From: an uncultured Collinsella sp.
GTDB lineage: Bacteria; Actinomycetota; Coriobacteriia; Coriobacteriales; Coriobacteriaceae
NCBI GenBank assembly: GCA_900540855.1
Contig: UQHK01000009.1
Span: 23,884 to 87,883 of the forward strand
Direction: 5' to 3'
DNA length: 64,000 bases
The first letter of the stretch is position 1, and every line of letters starts with the position of its first letter. Made by a program: the position numbers and the translations under genes. The notes under the pieces were generated by a model. That model saw nothing but the letters and a program-made list of their open reading frames with translations. It was not told the DNA's origin and made no database searches. Below, one piece after another: positions 16,764 through 25,777 of this stretch.

Positions 16764-18536
16764 ATGGCAGAACCTGAAAAGAAGGACTACGCTCGTCGCT
16801 GCGAAAGCCACGTCGAGGCCCTGCGTGCTGCAGTGCCGGGCGCTATCGAGAAGGTCGAATGGCAGTGCGAGGACCAGCTGACGATTACCGTCAAGCTGGA
16901 CCGTCTGCCCGAGGCCGTCCACTACCTGTATTACGAGCGCTACGGTTGGATTCCTGTGATCATCGGCAACGATGAGCGCAGTCTGTGCGGCCGTTACGCC
17001 GTGTACTACGTCATCTCCATGGAGGGGGAGGACCCCGGCTGGGTGACCGTGCGCACCGAGGTCGATCCCGCCAAGATGACGTTCCCGTCCGTGACGCCGT
17101 TCGTCCCCGCCTGCGTGTGGGGCGAGCGCGAGCTTCGCGACATGTTCGGCCTGATTCCCGAGGGTCTGCCCGATCGTCGTCGCCTGGTGCTGCCCGACGA
17201 TTGGCCCAGCGGCCTGTACCCGCTGCGCAAGGACTCCATGGACTACCGCTTCCGTCCCGCTCCCGCGAGCGATATGGAAAACTACGAGTTCTTGGCCGAT
17301 ACCAAGGGCAAGGAGACGACGCTCGTCCCCATGGGCCCGTTGCACATTACCTCCGACGAGCCCGGCCACTTCCGTCTGTTCGTTGAGGGCGAGACGATCG
17401 TCGACGCCGACTACCGTCTGTTCTACGTGCACCGCGGCATGGAGAAGGTTGCCGAGACGCGCCTGAACTATGATGCCGTGACGTTCCTCGCCGACCGTAT
17501 CTGCGGCATCTGCGGCTGCGCCCACTCGGTGGCCTATGCCGAGGCCGTCGAGCGCGCCCAGGGCATTCATGTCCCGCCGCGCGCCCAGTACATCCGCGCT
17601 ATCATGCTCGAGGTCGAGCGCCTGCACTCGCATCTGCTCAACATTGGCCTCGCATCGCACTACACGGGCTTCGACTCCGGCTTCCAGCAGTTCTTCCGCG
17701 TCCGCGAGAAGTCCATGGACCTGGCCGAGAAGCTCTCCGGTCACCGTAAGACCTACGGTCTCAACGTGATCGGCGGCGTGCGTCGAGACATTTTGGCCGA
17801 GCAGAAGCTTTCCACGCTTACGACCATCCACCAGCTGCGCTCCGAGGTTCAGGAGCTCGTCGACGTCTTGCTCTCCACGCCCAACTTTATTGAGCGTACG
17901 AGTGGCATCGGCATTCTGGACCGCAAGATCGCACGCGACTTCTCGCCGGTCGGCCCGCTCATGCGTGGCTCGGGCTATGCTCGCGACGTGCGCTTTGACC
18001 ATCCCTTCGACGGCTACGCCGATCCGGACGTCCAAAAGATGCACGCCGCCACGGCCGACACTTGCGATGCCTTCGGCCGTACCGCCGTTCGCATCCAGGA
18101 GGTCTACGATTCGATCGACATGATCGAGACCATGCTCGAGAACTGCCCGTCGGGCCCCATCCTCACCACGGATTGGGAGTACACCCCGCACAAGTACGCC
18201 ATCGGTGCCACCGAGGCACCGCGCGGCGAGGACGTGCACTGGGCCATGCTCGGCAATAACCAGAAGTGCTACCGCTGGCGCGCCAAGGCCGCCACGTACA
18301 GCAACTGGCCGGTCCTGCGCTACATGTTCCGCGGCAACACCGTGGGCGATGCGGCGCTGATCGTCGGCTCGCTCGACCCGTGCTATTCCTGCACCGACCG
18401 CGTGACGGTGACCGATGTCGCCGCCAAGCGCGACCACGTGCTCGACAAGGAGCAGTTCGAGAACGTCTGGCGCGACAAGTCGCCGCTTGCGGGCGAGGGC
18501 ACCATGGCCGCTCCGCTCGATGAGGAGGCGCTCTAA
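16764..18536 (+). CDS. hyfG: Group 4 [NiFe]-hydrogenase large subunit HyfG
   Basis: This 590-residue protein is a fusion of a NuoC-like part (residues 1-170) and the catalytic large subunit. The nickel ligands are visible: RICGICGCAHS near residues 246-256 and DPCYSCTDR near residues 538-546. The latter is followed by a tail of about 45 residues, consistent with the C-terminal extension that a HycI-type protease removes after nickel insertion, and such a protease is encoded at 20621. It reduces protons to H2 on the cytoplasmic side. Genes for the general HypA-F maturation proteins are not in this window. Confidence 0.94.
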   Translation: MAEPEKKDYARRCESHVEALRAAVPGAIEKVEWQCEDQLTITVKLDRLPEAVHYLYYERYGWIPVIIGNDERSLCGRYAVYYVISMEGEDPGWVTVRTEVDPAKMTFPSVTPFVPACVWGERELRDMFGLIPEGLPDRRRLVLPDDWPSGLYPLRKDSMDYRFRPAPASDMENYEFLADTKGKETTLVPMGPLHITSDEPGHFRLFVEGETIVDADYRLFYVHRGMEKVAETRLNYDAVTFLADRICGICGCAHSVAYAEAVERAQGIHVPPRAQYIRAIMLEVERLHSHLLNIGLASHYTGFDSGFQQFFRVREKSMDLAEKLSGHRKTYGLNVIGGVRRDILAEQKLSTLTTIHQLRSEVQELVDVLLSTPNFIERTSGIGILDRKIARDFSPVGPLMRGSGYARDVRFDHPFDGYADPDVQKMHAATADTCDAFGRTAVRIQEVYDSIDMIETMLENCPSGPILTTDWEYTPHKYAIGATEAPRGEDVHWAMLGNNQKCYRWRAKAATYSNWPVLRYMFRGNTVGDAALIVGSLDPCYSCTDRVTVTDVAAKRDHVLDKEQFENVWRDKSPLAGEGTMAAPLDEEAL

Positions 18537-18537
18537 T

Positions 18538-19254
18538 ATGCTGAAGCTTTGGAAGGTTAACGCCAAGGCCGGCGACGCGACGGTCAAGTACCCGTTTGCG
18601 CCGTTTCCCACCAACAAGGACATGCGCGGCAAGCCCGAGCACAACGCCGAGCTCTGCATCGCCTGCGGTGCCTGCGGCGTGGCGTGCCCGGCCGATGCCA
18701 TTCGCATGGACACCGACCTTGCGGCCGATACCATCACCTGGTCGATCGACTACGGTCGCTGCATCTTCTGCGGTCGTTGCGAGGAAGCCTGCCCCATGGA
18801 GGCCATCAAGCTCACCGAGGAGTTTGAGCTGGCCGTCATGAGCAAGGACGACCTCACCAGCAAGAGCGTCTACACGCTCGAGCACTGCTCGCGTTGCGGC
18901 AAGCCGTTTGCCCCGCACAAGGAGATCGACTACGCTAAGCGCCTGCTGCAAAAGGCCGGCGGCATGGAGGCCGAGCAGGCCGCCCGTACCGTCGGTATGT
19001 GCCAGGAGTGCAAGCGCGAGCTCGACGCCCTGCGCGCCGCCTCGGCCGTAAAGACCGGCAACGCGCGCGGCATGGCTGCCAACGAGACGCTTGCGTCCGG
19101 TGAGCCCCAGGGCCCCGGCATGGAGTATCTGGGCGGCCACGGCGTGAACCCGGAGTATGTCGACCGCGAGCTCAACCCCGATGCGCCCGAGATCCCCGCT
19201 GGACCTGCACCGGTCGAGGGCATCATCATGGATTTTGATACGAAGGAGGAGTAA
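18538..19254 (+). CDS. hyfH: Hydrogenase-4 component H, 2x[4Fe-4S] NuoI-like subunit
   Basis: This 238-residue ferredoxin subunit has two classic clusters, CIACGACGVACP near residues 40-51 and CIFCGRCEEACP near 77-88. It hands electrons from the HyfA/HydN ferredoxins to the small subunit. It is clearly longer than the enterobacterial protein. The C-terminal half adds CSRCGKPFAPHKE and CQECKRELDALR, which could bind a further metal. ATG 18538 begins one base after the hyfG stop codon. Confidence 0.9.
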   Translation: MLKLWKVNAKAGDATVKYPFAPFPTNKDMRGKPEHNAELCIACGACGVACPADAIRMDTDLAADTITWSIDYGRCIFCGRCEEACPMEAIKLTEEFELAVMSKDDLTSKSVYTLEHCSRCGKPFAPHKEIDYAKRLLQKAGGMEAEQAARTVGMCQECKRELDALRAASAVKTGNARGMAANETLASGEPQGPGMEYLGGHGVNPEYVDRELNPDAPEIPAGPAPVEGIIMDFDTKEE

Positions 19255-19256
19255 CC

Positions 19257-20039
19257 ATGGCCGAACCCACGCTTTTGCCCGAGCGGCTTCAGTACCGCCC
19301 GACCAAGATCGAGCTCGACGAGAGCATCGAGAAGGCCAAGGCGACCCTTCTTAAGAAGATCAAGCGCTCGGTGTACGTCTACCGTGTTGACTGCGGCGGC
19401 TGCAACGGCTGCGAGATCGAGATCTTCGGTTCTATCACGCCCGTCTTCGACGTCGAGCGCTTTGGCATCAAGGTCGTGCCCTCGCCCCGTCACGCCGACG
19501 TCCTGCTGTACACCGGTGCCGTGACGCGTGCCATGCGCATGCCGGCCCTGCGCGCCTTTGAGGCCGCACCCGATCCCAAGATCGTGGTGTCCTATGGCGC
19601 GTGCGGCTGCACCGGCGGCATCTTCTACGACAACTACTGCGTCTGGGGCGGCACGGACAAGATTCTGCCGGTTGATGTCTACATCCCCGGCTGCCCGCCT
19701 AGCCCCGCGCAGACCATCTACGGATTTGCCATGGCGCTCGGTCTGCTGGACCAAAAGCTCCATGCCGAGACCACGGTGGAGGCCGCCGGCGAGCAGGCCG
19801 ACATCCTGCACCCCGGCGTGCCGTACAAGCTGCGCGTTGCCATCGAGCGCGAAGCTCGCGCCATGAGCGGCTACCGTTACGGCCGCGACCTGGCCAATGA
19901 GTTTATGGATACGCTCGAGGGCGCGCCCAAGGGCGATATCCGCGGTGCTATGGCGCTGCTCATCGACAAGCAAGATGATCCTCGCCGCGTTGAGGTCTAC
20001 TCGGCGCTGCAGGATCTGGTGCTGGCCGGAGGTCGCTAG
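19257..20039 (+). CDS. hyfI: Hydrogenase-4 component I, [NiFe]-hydrogenase small subunit
   Basis: This 260-residue NuoB-like small subunit holds the proximal [4Fe-4S] cluster. Ligands are seen in DCGGCNGCEIEIFG near residues 43-56, SYGACGCTGG near 112-121 and IPGCPPSP near 143-150. It pairs with HyfG and the membrane subunit HyfC. GGAGGAGTAACC precedes ATG 19257, and its stop is directly followed by the next ATG. Confidence 0.94.
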   Translation: MAEPTLLPERLQYRPTKIELDESIEKAKATLLKKIKRSVYVYRVDCGGCNGCEIEIFGSITPVFDVERFGIKVVPSPRHADVLLYTGAVTRAMRMPALRAFEAAPDPKIVVSYGACGCTGGIFYDNYCVWGGTDKILPVDVYIPGCPPSPAQTIYGFAMALGLLDQKLHAETTVEAAGEQADILHPGVPYKLRVAIEREARAMSGYRYGRDLANEFMDTLEGAPKGDIRGAMALLIDKQDDPRRVEVYSALQDLVLAGGR

Positions 20040-20621
20040 ATGGAGCTCACGGACCGCTCTGGTTACTTTGCGGGCCCCGGTATGCTCGGCGGCTCCTTTG
20101 GCGATGCCTCGCGCGCAAGCGACGAGGCCGCCGAGGGCGTCGCCGACCCCTGCCTGGGCCATGCGCCCGACCAGGTGGTCTTCTATGAGCTCACGCGTAA
20201 GTTTGTGGAGACCGAGGAAGACGTTCCCCAGGAGGCCTGCGACGTGCTGTACTACACGCTCGCCGTGGGCCACCACACCGGCGTGCTCGACTGCTTTGAG
20301 CCGCGCCTGTCGGTGCCGGTGGATGTCTTCTATTCGCTCGTTGACGCGCTGCCGGAGGGGGAGGCTAAGACAAAGTTCGAGGCCATCCGCTCCTTTGGCG
20401 AGTGCCAGCTCGACAAAGCGGCGGTGCCGTCGCTGCTCGAGGCCTGCGACACGCTGCTCGACGAGCGCGGTTTTCGTGGTTCGGCCAAGGCTGGCATTTC
20501 GGTGTTCGATGACGACTTTGGCCTGCATGCCCAGCAGGTCGCGTTCTTAATGAAGTTTCGCGATTTGGTTGAGCGCGTGCGCGATGTGTCGGGCGTGTAT
20601 CTGACGGGAAGGTTGCAGTAA
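20040..20621 (+). CDS. hycH: Formate hydrogenlyase maturation protein HycH-like
   Basis: This 193-residue soluble protein with the HycH/HyfJ pattern (VVFYELTRKFV, YYTLAVGHHTGVLDCFE near residues 64-85, then GEC near the middle) is required for maturation of the hydrogenase-3/4 large subunit in enterobacteria, step unknown. The ATG directly follows the hyfI stop and its own stop overlaps hycI by one base (TAATG), so it is tightly coupled within the operon. Confidence 0.85.
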   Translation: MELTDRSGYFAGPGMLGGSFGDASRASDEAAEGVADPCLGHAPDQVVFYELTRKFVETEEDVPQEACDVLYYTLAVGHHTGVLDCFEPRLSVPVDVFYSLVDALPEGEAKTKFEAIRSFGECQLDKAAVPSLLEACDTLLDERGFRGSAKAGISVFDDDFGLHAQQVAFLMKFRDLVERVRDVSGVYLTGRLQ

Positions 20622-21124
20622 TGGGTCGCGTTGTGGATGGACGTGTGAACGGCGCCCCGTTTGCGGGTATCGTGCTCACGGCGGGAAGCGTGCTGCGTGC
20701 CGACGATGCCGCCGGCCCCGTGCTCTCCAAAAAGATGGAAGACGCACCCATCGCCGGTTGGTACACCATCGACGGAGGCCAAACGCCCGAGGATGACATC
20801 ATCGAGGTCAAGCGCGAGCGTCCGCCGCGTCTGGTCTTGGTCGATGCCGCCGATATGGCACTGCCCGTCGGGTCCATCCGCTTGCTCGACAAGCGCGATG
20901 TGGCTCGCAAGTCGATGTTCACCACGCATTCGCTTCCTTTGTCGATTCTGATCGAAGAGATTGAACAATCGTGCGAAGATATCGTCTTCATAGGGATTCA
21001 GCCGGGCGATACGGAGTTCTACAACCCCATGTCCCCGGAGGTCTTTGAGGCCGTCGACGCCGTGTACGACGCCGTGGCCGCCAACGACTTTTCCCACTTT
21101 GTCCGCTTGGGGCAAGAGCAATAG
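20621..21124 (+). CDS. hycI: Hydrogenase maturation protease HycI-like
   Basis: This 167-residue member of the HybD/HycI endopeptidase family has the signature GSVLRADDAAGPVLSKKM near residues 21-38 with the metal-binding acidic residue, then DGGQTPED and a later LLDKRDVARKSMFTTHSLPLSIL segment. It cleaves the C-terminal extension of HyfG after nickel loading. Its presence fits the uncleaved tail predicted on HyfG. Confidence 0.88.
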   Translation: MGRVVDGRVNGAPFAGIVLTAGSVLRADDAAGPVLSKKMEDAPIAGWYTIDGGQTPEDDIIEVKRERPPRLVLVDAADMALPVGSIRLLDKRDVARKSMFTTHSLPLSILIEEIEQSCEDIVFIGIQPGDTEFYNPMSPEVFEAVDAVYDAVAANDFSHFVRLGQEQ

Positions 21125-21163
21125 GAGCGCTTGTCCCTGCTGATTAGGAAAGAAGTGATTGAC

Positions 21164-22003
21164 ATGGCAGATTCCAAGGTGGAGTACCCCGCTCCCGATT
21201 GCCTGGCGCCCGCCGCGATCGAGGCCAAGACCGAGGCCGCCGGCGTGACCAAGGCTAACCTGCCGGTCGCTAAGGCCTTTGTTTTGGCAATGTTCGCCGG
21301 CGCGTTCATTGCCTTCGGCGGCCTGTTCTTTACCGTGTTCTTGAGCGATAGCACGCTGGGCTGGGGCGCCCAGCGTGTCGTGGGCGGCTTGTGCTTTTGC
21401 CTTGGCCTGGTGCTGGTGCTGGTGTGCGGCGCCGAGCTGTTTACCGGCAACTCGCTTATGGTCTGCGCGCTCAAGAGCAAAAAAATCACCCTGGCTCAGA
21501 TGCTCAAGGCATGGCTCGTCGTGTGGCTTGGTAACTTTGTCGGTGCCCTGTTCATCGTCTTTTTGGTGTACATGGCCGGCATTTACAAGCTCAACGGCGA
21601 GGCGGTCGCCAATTCCATGGTGAGCGTCGCCGCCGGCAAGGTGACGATCGACTGGGTGACGATCTTCTTCCGCGGCATTTTGTGCAACATCTTTGTGTGC
21701 CTGGCCGTGTGGATCGGTACAGCCGGCAAGACCGTGGTCGATAAGGTTGTGGGCATTCTGCTGCCTATCGCCGCCTTTGTGGCCTGCGGTTTTGAGCACT
21801 GCGTCGCCAACATGTACTTTTTGCCCATGGGTGCCGTGATGCACGCGTGCGGCTATGGTGCCGACGTCGCCGGCGCCGATGCGCTCAACGCCGCGGGCAT
21901 TGCGTTTAACCTGTCCGCTGCCACGCTGGGCAACATCGTGGGCGGCGCGGTTCTAGTTGCGCTCGGCTACTGGTTTATCTATGCCAAGAAGTTCGAGGCG
22001 TAA
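21164..22003 (+). CDS. focA: Formate/nitrite transporter family channel (FocA-like)
   Basis: This 279-residue protein of the FNT family has about six membrane segments. It shows AELFTGNSLMVCALKSKK and WLVVWLGNFVGALF, which form the pore region, and GFEHCVANMYFLPMG with the conserved histidine. FocA moves formate across the membrane and would feed FdhF. The start at 21164 is chosen over an upstream alternative because AGGAAAGAAG lies before it. It is the last gene before a strong terminator. Confidence 0.9.
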   Translation: MADSKVEYPAPDCLAPAAIEAKTEAAGVTKANLPVAKAFVLAMFAGAFIAFGGLFFTVFLSDSTLGWGAQRVVGGLCFCLGLVLVLVCGAELFTGNSLMVCALKSKKITLAQMLKAWLVVWLGNFVGALFIVFLVYMAGIYKLNGEAVANSMVSVAAGKVTIDWVTIFFRGILCNIFVCLAVWIGTAGKTVVDKVVGILLPIAAFVACGFEHCVANMYFLPMGAVMHACGYGADVAGADALNAAGIAFNLSAATLGNIVGGAVLVALGYWFIYAKKFEA

Positions 22004-22025
22004 GGTACCGTCTGTTTGACGTTGG

Positions 22026-22064
22026 GCCTCCCGCGGGGCGTTGCCGTGCGGGAGGCTTTTTGGG
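22026..22064 (+). terminator. Terminator ending the formate hydrogenlyase operon
   Basis: A GC-rich stem GCCTCCCGC/GCGGGAGGC is followed by TTTTT. It lies 22 bases after the focA stop. Confidence 0.88.
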
Positions 22065-22125
22065 TTTGGGGCTCGTTGCCGAGCTTTTGGCCTGTTGTGT
22101 TTGGCTGATGAAAGGGGTAATCGAG

Positions 22126-24243
22126 ATGACATCTGCTGTGAAGCGTGACGGTCGCGCCGTGGTGACCACATGTGGGGGATGCTATGCCGATTGCGCCTTT
22201 GCGGCACGCGTTGAAGACGGTCGCGTGGTGGCCGAGTTGCCGGTGCCGGGGCACCCGTGCGCGGCGCGTGCCCTGTGCGCCCGCGGGCGCCATCGACTGT
22301 CTATGCCGTTTGACGAGCGCGACCGGATTATGCATCCCATGCGACGCCGCCAGGATGGCTCGGGGTTCGATGTGATTTCGTGGGATGAGGCGTTCGCGCA
22401 GATCGCAGCGCGCCTTGGGGAGATTGTTGACGGGCATGGTCCCCGTGCGCTGGGCATGACGCTCGGCGTGCCCTCGTTCGACCGTTACTGGGCGTATCGC
22501 TTTATGCATGCGCTGGGCTCGCCCAACGTATACGGTGCCGACGGTGCCTGCGAGGTAAGCCGACTTACCGGCTGGGAGCACAGTCTGGGCTACAGCCCCG
22601 CCTCCGACCTGGCGCATATCGATTGCATCATGTATCTGGGGCGCTCCATTGTCGATTCGTCGACGATGGGGGCCGTTGATGCGCTCAACGATGCCCGTCT
22701 CCGTGGGGCGAAGATTATCGTGGTCGACCCCCGGCGCAGCGGCTCGGCTGCGCTCGCCGACCGCTGGTTGCGCGTACGCCCGGGCTGCGACCTAGCCTTG
22801 CTGCTGGGCATTGCGCATGTGCTCATTGCCGAGGACTTGTACGACCGCGAGTTTGTTGCCCGCTATACCACGGGTTTTGACGAGCTTGCGCAGGCGGCCC
22901 ATGCTTGGACGCCCGAGTGGGCCGAGTCGATGTGCGACGTGCCGGCTACAGAGATTGTCGCCACGGCGCGCGATCTAGCTGCCGCCGCGCCTGCCGCCGT
23001 GGTGGATGCGGGTTTTCATGGCGGCATCGGTATCGCGTATGCCAACAGCACCCAGACCGCGCGCGCGATTTGTCTGGTCGATGTGCTGTTGGGCTGTATT
23101 GGACATGCGGGCGGAGCGCTCAATCCACCCACACCGCTTGTGTTGGGCGACCTCGATCCCACGCGCTTTGCGACGCCGCTGGTGCCGCTTGGGCCCAAGC
23201 TAGGGTCCGAGCGCTATCCACTGGTCGATCCGGTGCGCGGCCTGTGCACGACCATCGGTCAGTCGATTCTTGCCGGCGATTTGCGTGGACTCATCGTCTA
23301 TGCCAGTAACCCCGGTGCGGGCTATGGCAATGCGCAGGCTTGGTTGGGTATTTTGCAGCAGCTCGACTTGCTCGTGACGATTGACATTCGCTGGTCCGAG
23401 ACGGCGCGTGCTTCTGATTTCGTGCTGCCCGACGTGACGTACCTGGAGACCGATCGCGGTGTGGGAACGGTGACGGGCGCCAACGATGCGTGCGTGTTCT
23501 ACCGCAATGCCGTGCTGCCCGTGCAGCATGACGACACACGTCCCGGTCGGGAGATCTTTGCCGGTCTGGCGCAGGCGTGTGGCGTGGGCGAGTACTTCCA
23601 GTTTACGTCTGACGATCTGGCGGCTGCCCAGGTGGCGCCTTTTGGGATCAATCTGGACGAGCTCAAGGAACGCGGCTGGGCCGACACGGGTGTTGCGTTG
23701 CCGTCGCGTACGGGCGAGCCGGCGATTCCCCTGGATGGCGGCAGGATTGCGCTGGCAAGCGACGTGTGGGAGCGAGCCGGTCTGGGTCGTGTACCCAACT
23801 GGATCGCTCCCATGGTGGAGCCCGGCCCGGGGATGTTTCGCCTCATTAGCGGCAACCGTCCCTTTGAGTCGCACACCTCGCGCAGGCTTGCGGCCCAAGG
23901 TGCCGCCGAGGCTGGATCGGATCTGGATGCCGTGCAGATGAATGCCGATGCTGCTGCGCACATGGGCATCGCCGACGGCGAGATTGTCGAACTCGTGAGT
24001 GATATGGGCCGCGACCGCGTGCGCGTGGAGACGACGCCGTATCTGCATCCGGCGTGCATCTTCACCTCGGCCGCCCCCGGCGGGCGTTCGTTTGGCGCCG
24101 AAGCCGGCGGCGCTCAAGCCTTGGGCGTCGGCCCACTCGACCATACACCGTTGCGTTGGGACCCGTTGACGGGCGCCGCGCTCACCCAGGAAAACGCCGT
24201 TCGCGTGGAAAAGATCGCGGCGCGCGAGGATAATAGCGATTGA
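22126..24243 (+). CDS. Molybdopterin oxidoreductase, cysteine-type, formate dehydrogenase-like
   Basis: This 705-residue member of the DMSO reductase superfamily has N-terminal 4Fe-4S cysteines at residues 16, 19, 23 and 51. Cys142 in GADGACEVSRLTGW sits where FdhF has Sec, so the Mo ligand is a cysteine. The C-terminal molybdopterin domain ends with GALTQENAVRVEKI. No signal peptide and no dedicated ferredoxin or membrane subunit are beside it. The substrate is unknown; formate or another small anaerobic substrate is possible. It follows GAAAGGGG and lies between the formate operon and selA. Confidence 0.85.
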   Translation: MTSAVKRDGRAVVTTCGGCYADCAFAARVEDGRVVAELPVPGHPCAARALCARGRHRLSMPFDERDRIMHPMRRRQDGSGFDVISWDEAFAQIAARLGEIVDGHGPRALGMTLGVPSFDRYWAYRFMHALGSPNVYGADGACEVSRLTGWEHSLGYSPASDLAHIDCIMYLGRSIVDSSTMGAVDALNDARLRGAKIIVVDPRRSGSAALADRWLRVRPGCDLALLLGIAHVLIAEDLYDREFVARYTTGFDELAQAAHAWTPEWAESMCDVPATEIVATARDLAAAAPAAVVDAGFHGGIGIAYANSTQTARAICLVDVLLGCIGHAGGALNPPTPLVLGDLDPTRFATPLVPLGPKLGSERYPLVDPVRGLCTTIGQSILAGDLRGLIVYASNPGAGYGNAQAWLGILQQLDLLVTIDIRWSETARASDFVLPDVTYLETDRGVGTVTGANDACVFYRNAVLPVQHDDTRPGREIFAGLAQACGVGEYFQFTSDDLAAAQVAPFGINLDELKERGWADTGVALPSRTGEPAIPLDGGRIALASDVWERAGLGRVPNWIAPMVEPGPGMFRLISGNRPFESHTSRRLAAQGAAEAGSDLDAVQMNADAAAHMGIADGEIVELVSDMGRDRVRVETTPYLHPACIFTSAAPGGRSFGAEAGGAQALGVGPLDHTPLRWDPLTGAALTQENAVRVEKIAAREDNSD

Positions 24244-24319
24244 TTGACTCAGCCGATTGAATTGGCTGATAGTTAGACGTTCGAATGATTGATTCACCTT
24301 TGGTTTTGAAAGGCCGCAC

Positions 24320-25777
24320 ATGAGCGATAGCCAGAACATGTCCGATGAGGTACGCGCCCGCCTGCGCGCCATTCCTTCCGTCAACGAGCTGCTTGCCGAG
24401 TGGCCGGTTGTGAAGGCGGCGGGGGAGACCTGCGACGCGGTGGCGCATGCCGCCGTCACGGCCGAGCTCGACGAGGAGCGCGCCGCCATTCGCGCCGGTG
24501 CTGCCCCGCGCTCTAAGCGCGACCTGGCCTCGGCCATCGAGTGGCGTGCGCACCGTTCCGCGTTGCCGAGCCTGCGCCCCGCCGTCAACGCTACGGGCGT
24601 GGTCATCCATACCAACTTGGGCCGCGCCCCGCTCGCAGAGTCGGCGGCAAAGGCCGTGGCCGAGGTCGCGCGCGGGTACAGCACACTCGAGTACAGCGTG
24701 GACACCTGCTCGCGTGGGTCGCGCAAGGAACATGCCGCGCAGCTCATCCGCTCGCTTACCGGTGCCGAGGACGCGCTGGTCGTTAACAACAACGCCGCCG
24801 CTGTGCTGCTGGTGCTGGCGACCCATGCCGCAGGCAAAGAGGTCATCGTCAGCCGCGGCGAGCTTGTCGAGATCGGCGGCAGCTTCCGCATCCCCGATGT
24901 CATGGCGGCTTCGGGCGCCAAACTCGTCGAGGTCGGCGCCACCAACCGCACGCACCTGGCTGATTATGAGCAAGCCATCACGCCCGATACGGCGATGATC
25001 CTTAAGGTCCATCCTTCCAACTATCGCATCGAGGGTTTTCACGAGGAGGTGGGCTCTCGAGAGCTTGCCGCCCTGGCCCACAAGCATGGCCTGCTGTTCT
25101 ACGAGGACCAGGGCTCGGGCGCGCTACTGCCCGACGACATCTTGGTGGACGGCGGCGAGGAGCCCACGCCGGCTTCGGTCTCGGCAGGGCTCGACCTGGT
25201 GTCGTGCTCGGGCGATAAACTGCTCGGTGCCGCGCAGGCGGGCATCATCATGGGCCGTCGCGATCTGGTCCAGGCCTGCGGCGCACATCCGCTCATGCGC
25301 GCTCTGCGCCCGGGCAAACTGGCTCTGTCGGCGCTCGAGGCCACGCTGCGTATCTACATGGACGGTGCCGACGTGGCCCATCGCGATATTCCGGTGCTCA
25401 GCATGCTTACGCTGCCGCAGGCTCATTTGGAGCGACGTGCCCGTAAGCTGCGCGATCGTATGGTCGCCGGGCTCGATAAGGCTGGTTGCCCGTGTGCCGT
25501 TGAGTTGGAGATTGTCGAGGAGTCGTCGACTCCCGGTGGCGGCTCGCTGCCTACCGTCGAGCTGTCCACGATGTGCGTGGCCGTCTGCCCGGTCGACGGG
25601 CACCTGTCCGTCGACGCGCTCAAGCGCTCGCTCGTCCAAGACTTCGATACGCCGGTCGTCACGCGCGCCTCGCACGACCGCATTCTGTTTGATGTGCGCA
25701 CGCTCGTGGGCGACCGCGATATCGAGACGGCGGCGTCGACGCTTGCCGCATGCGTTGAGAAGGCGATTGCTCGATGA
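24320..25777 (+). CDS. selA: L-seryl-tRNA(Sec) selenium transferase SelA
   Basis: This 485-residue PLP enzyme converts Ser-tRNA(Sec) to Sec-tRNA(Sec) using selenophosphate. Family features are the N-terminal IPSVNELL, the NATGVVIHTNLGRAPL block (residues about 91-106), YSTLEYSVDTCSRGSR and the PLP lysine in SCSGDKLLGAAQAG near residue 300. GAAAGG precedes ATG 24320. Its stop overlaps selB (ATGA), so the two are co-translated. An imperfect palindrome at about 24249-24269 lies upstream. Confidence 0.97.
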   Translation: MSDSQNMSDEVRARLRAIPSVNELLAEWPVVKAAGETCDAVAHAAVTAELDEERAAIRAGAAPRSKRDLASAIEWRAHRSALPSLRPAVNATGVVIHTNLGRAPLAESAAKAVAEVARGYSTLEYSVDTCSRGSRKEHAAQLIRSLTGAEDALVVNNNAAAVLLVLATHAAGKEVIVSRGELVEIGGSFRIPDVMAASGAKLVEVGATNRTHLADYEQAITPDTAMILKVHPSNYRIEGFHEEVGSRELAALAHKHGLLFYEDQGSGALLPDDILVDGGEEPTPASVSAGLDLVSCSGDKLLGAAQAGIIMGRRDLVQACGAHPLMRALRPGKLALSALEATLRIYMDGADVAHRDIPVLSMLTLPQAHLERRARKLRDRMVAGLDKAGCPCAVELEIVEESSTPGGGSLPTVELSTMCVAVCPVDGHLSVDALKRSLVQDFDTPVVTRASHDRILFDVRTLVGDRDIETAASTLAACVEKAIAR

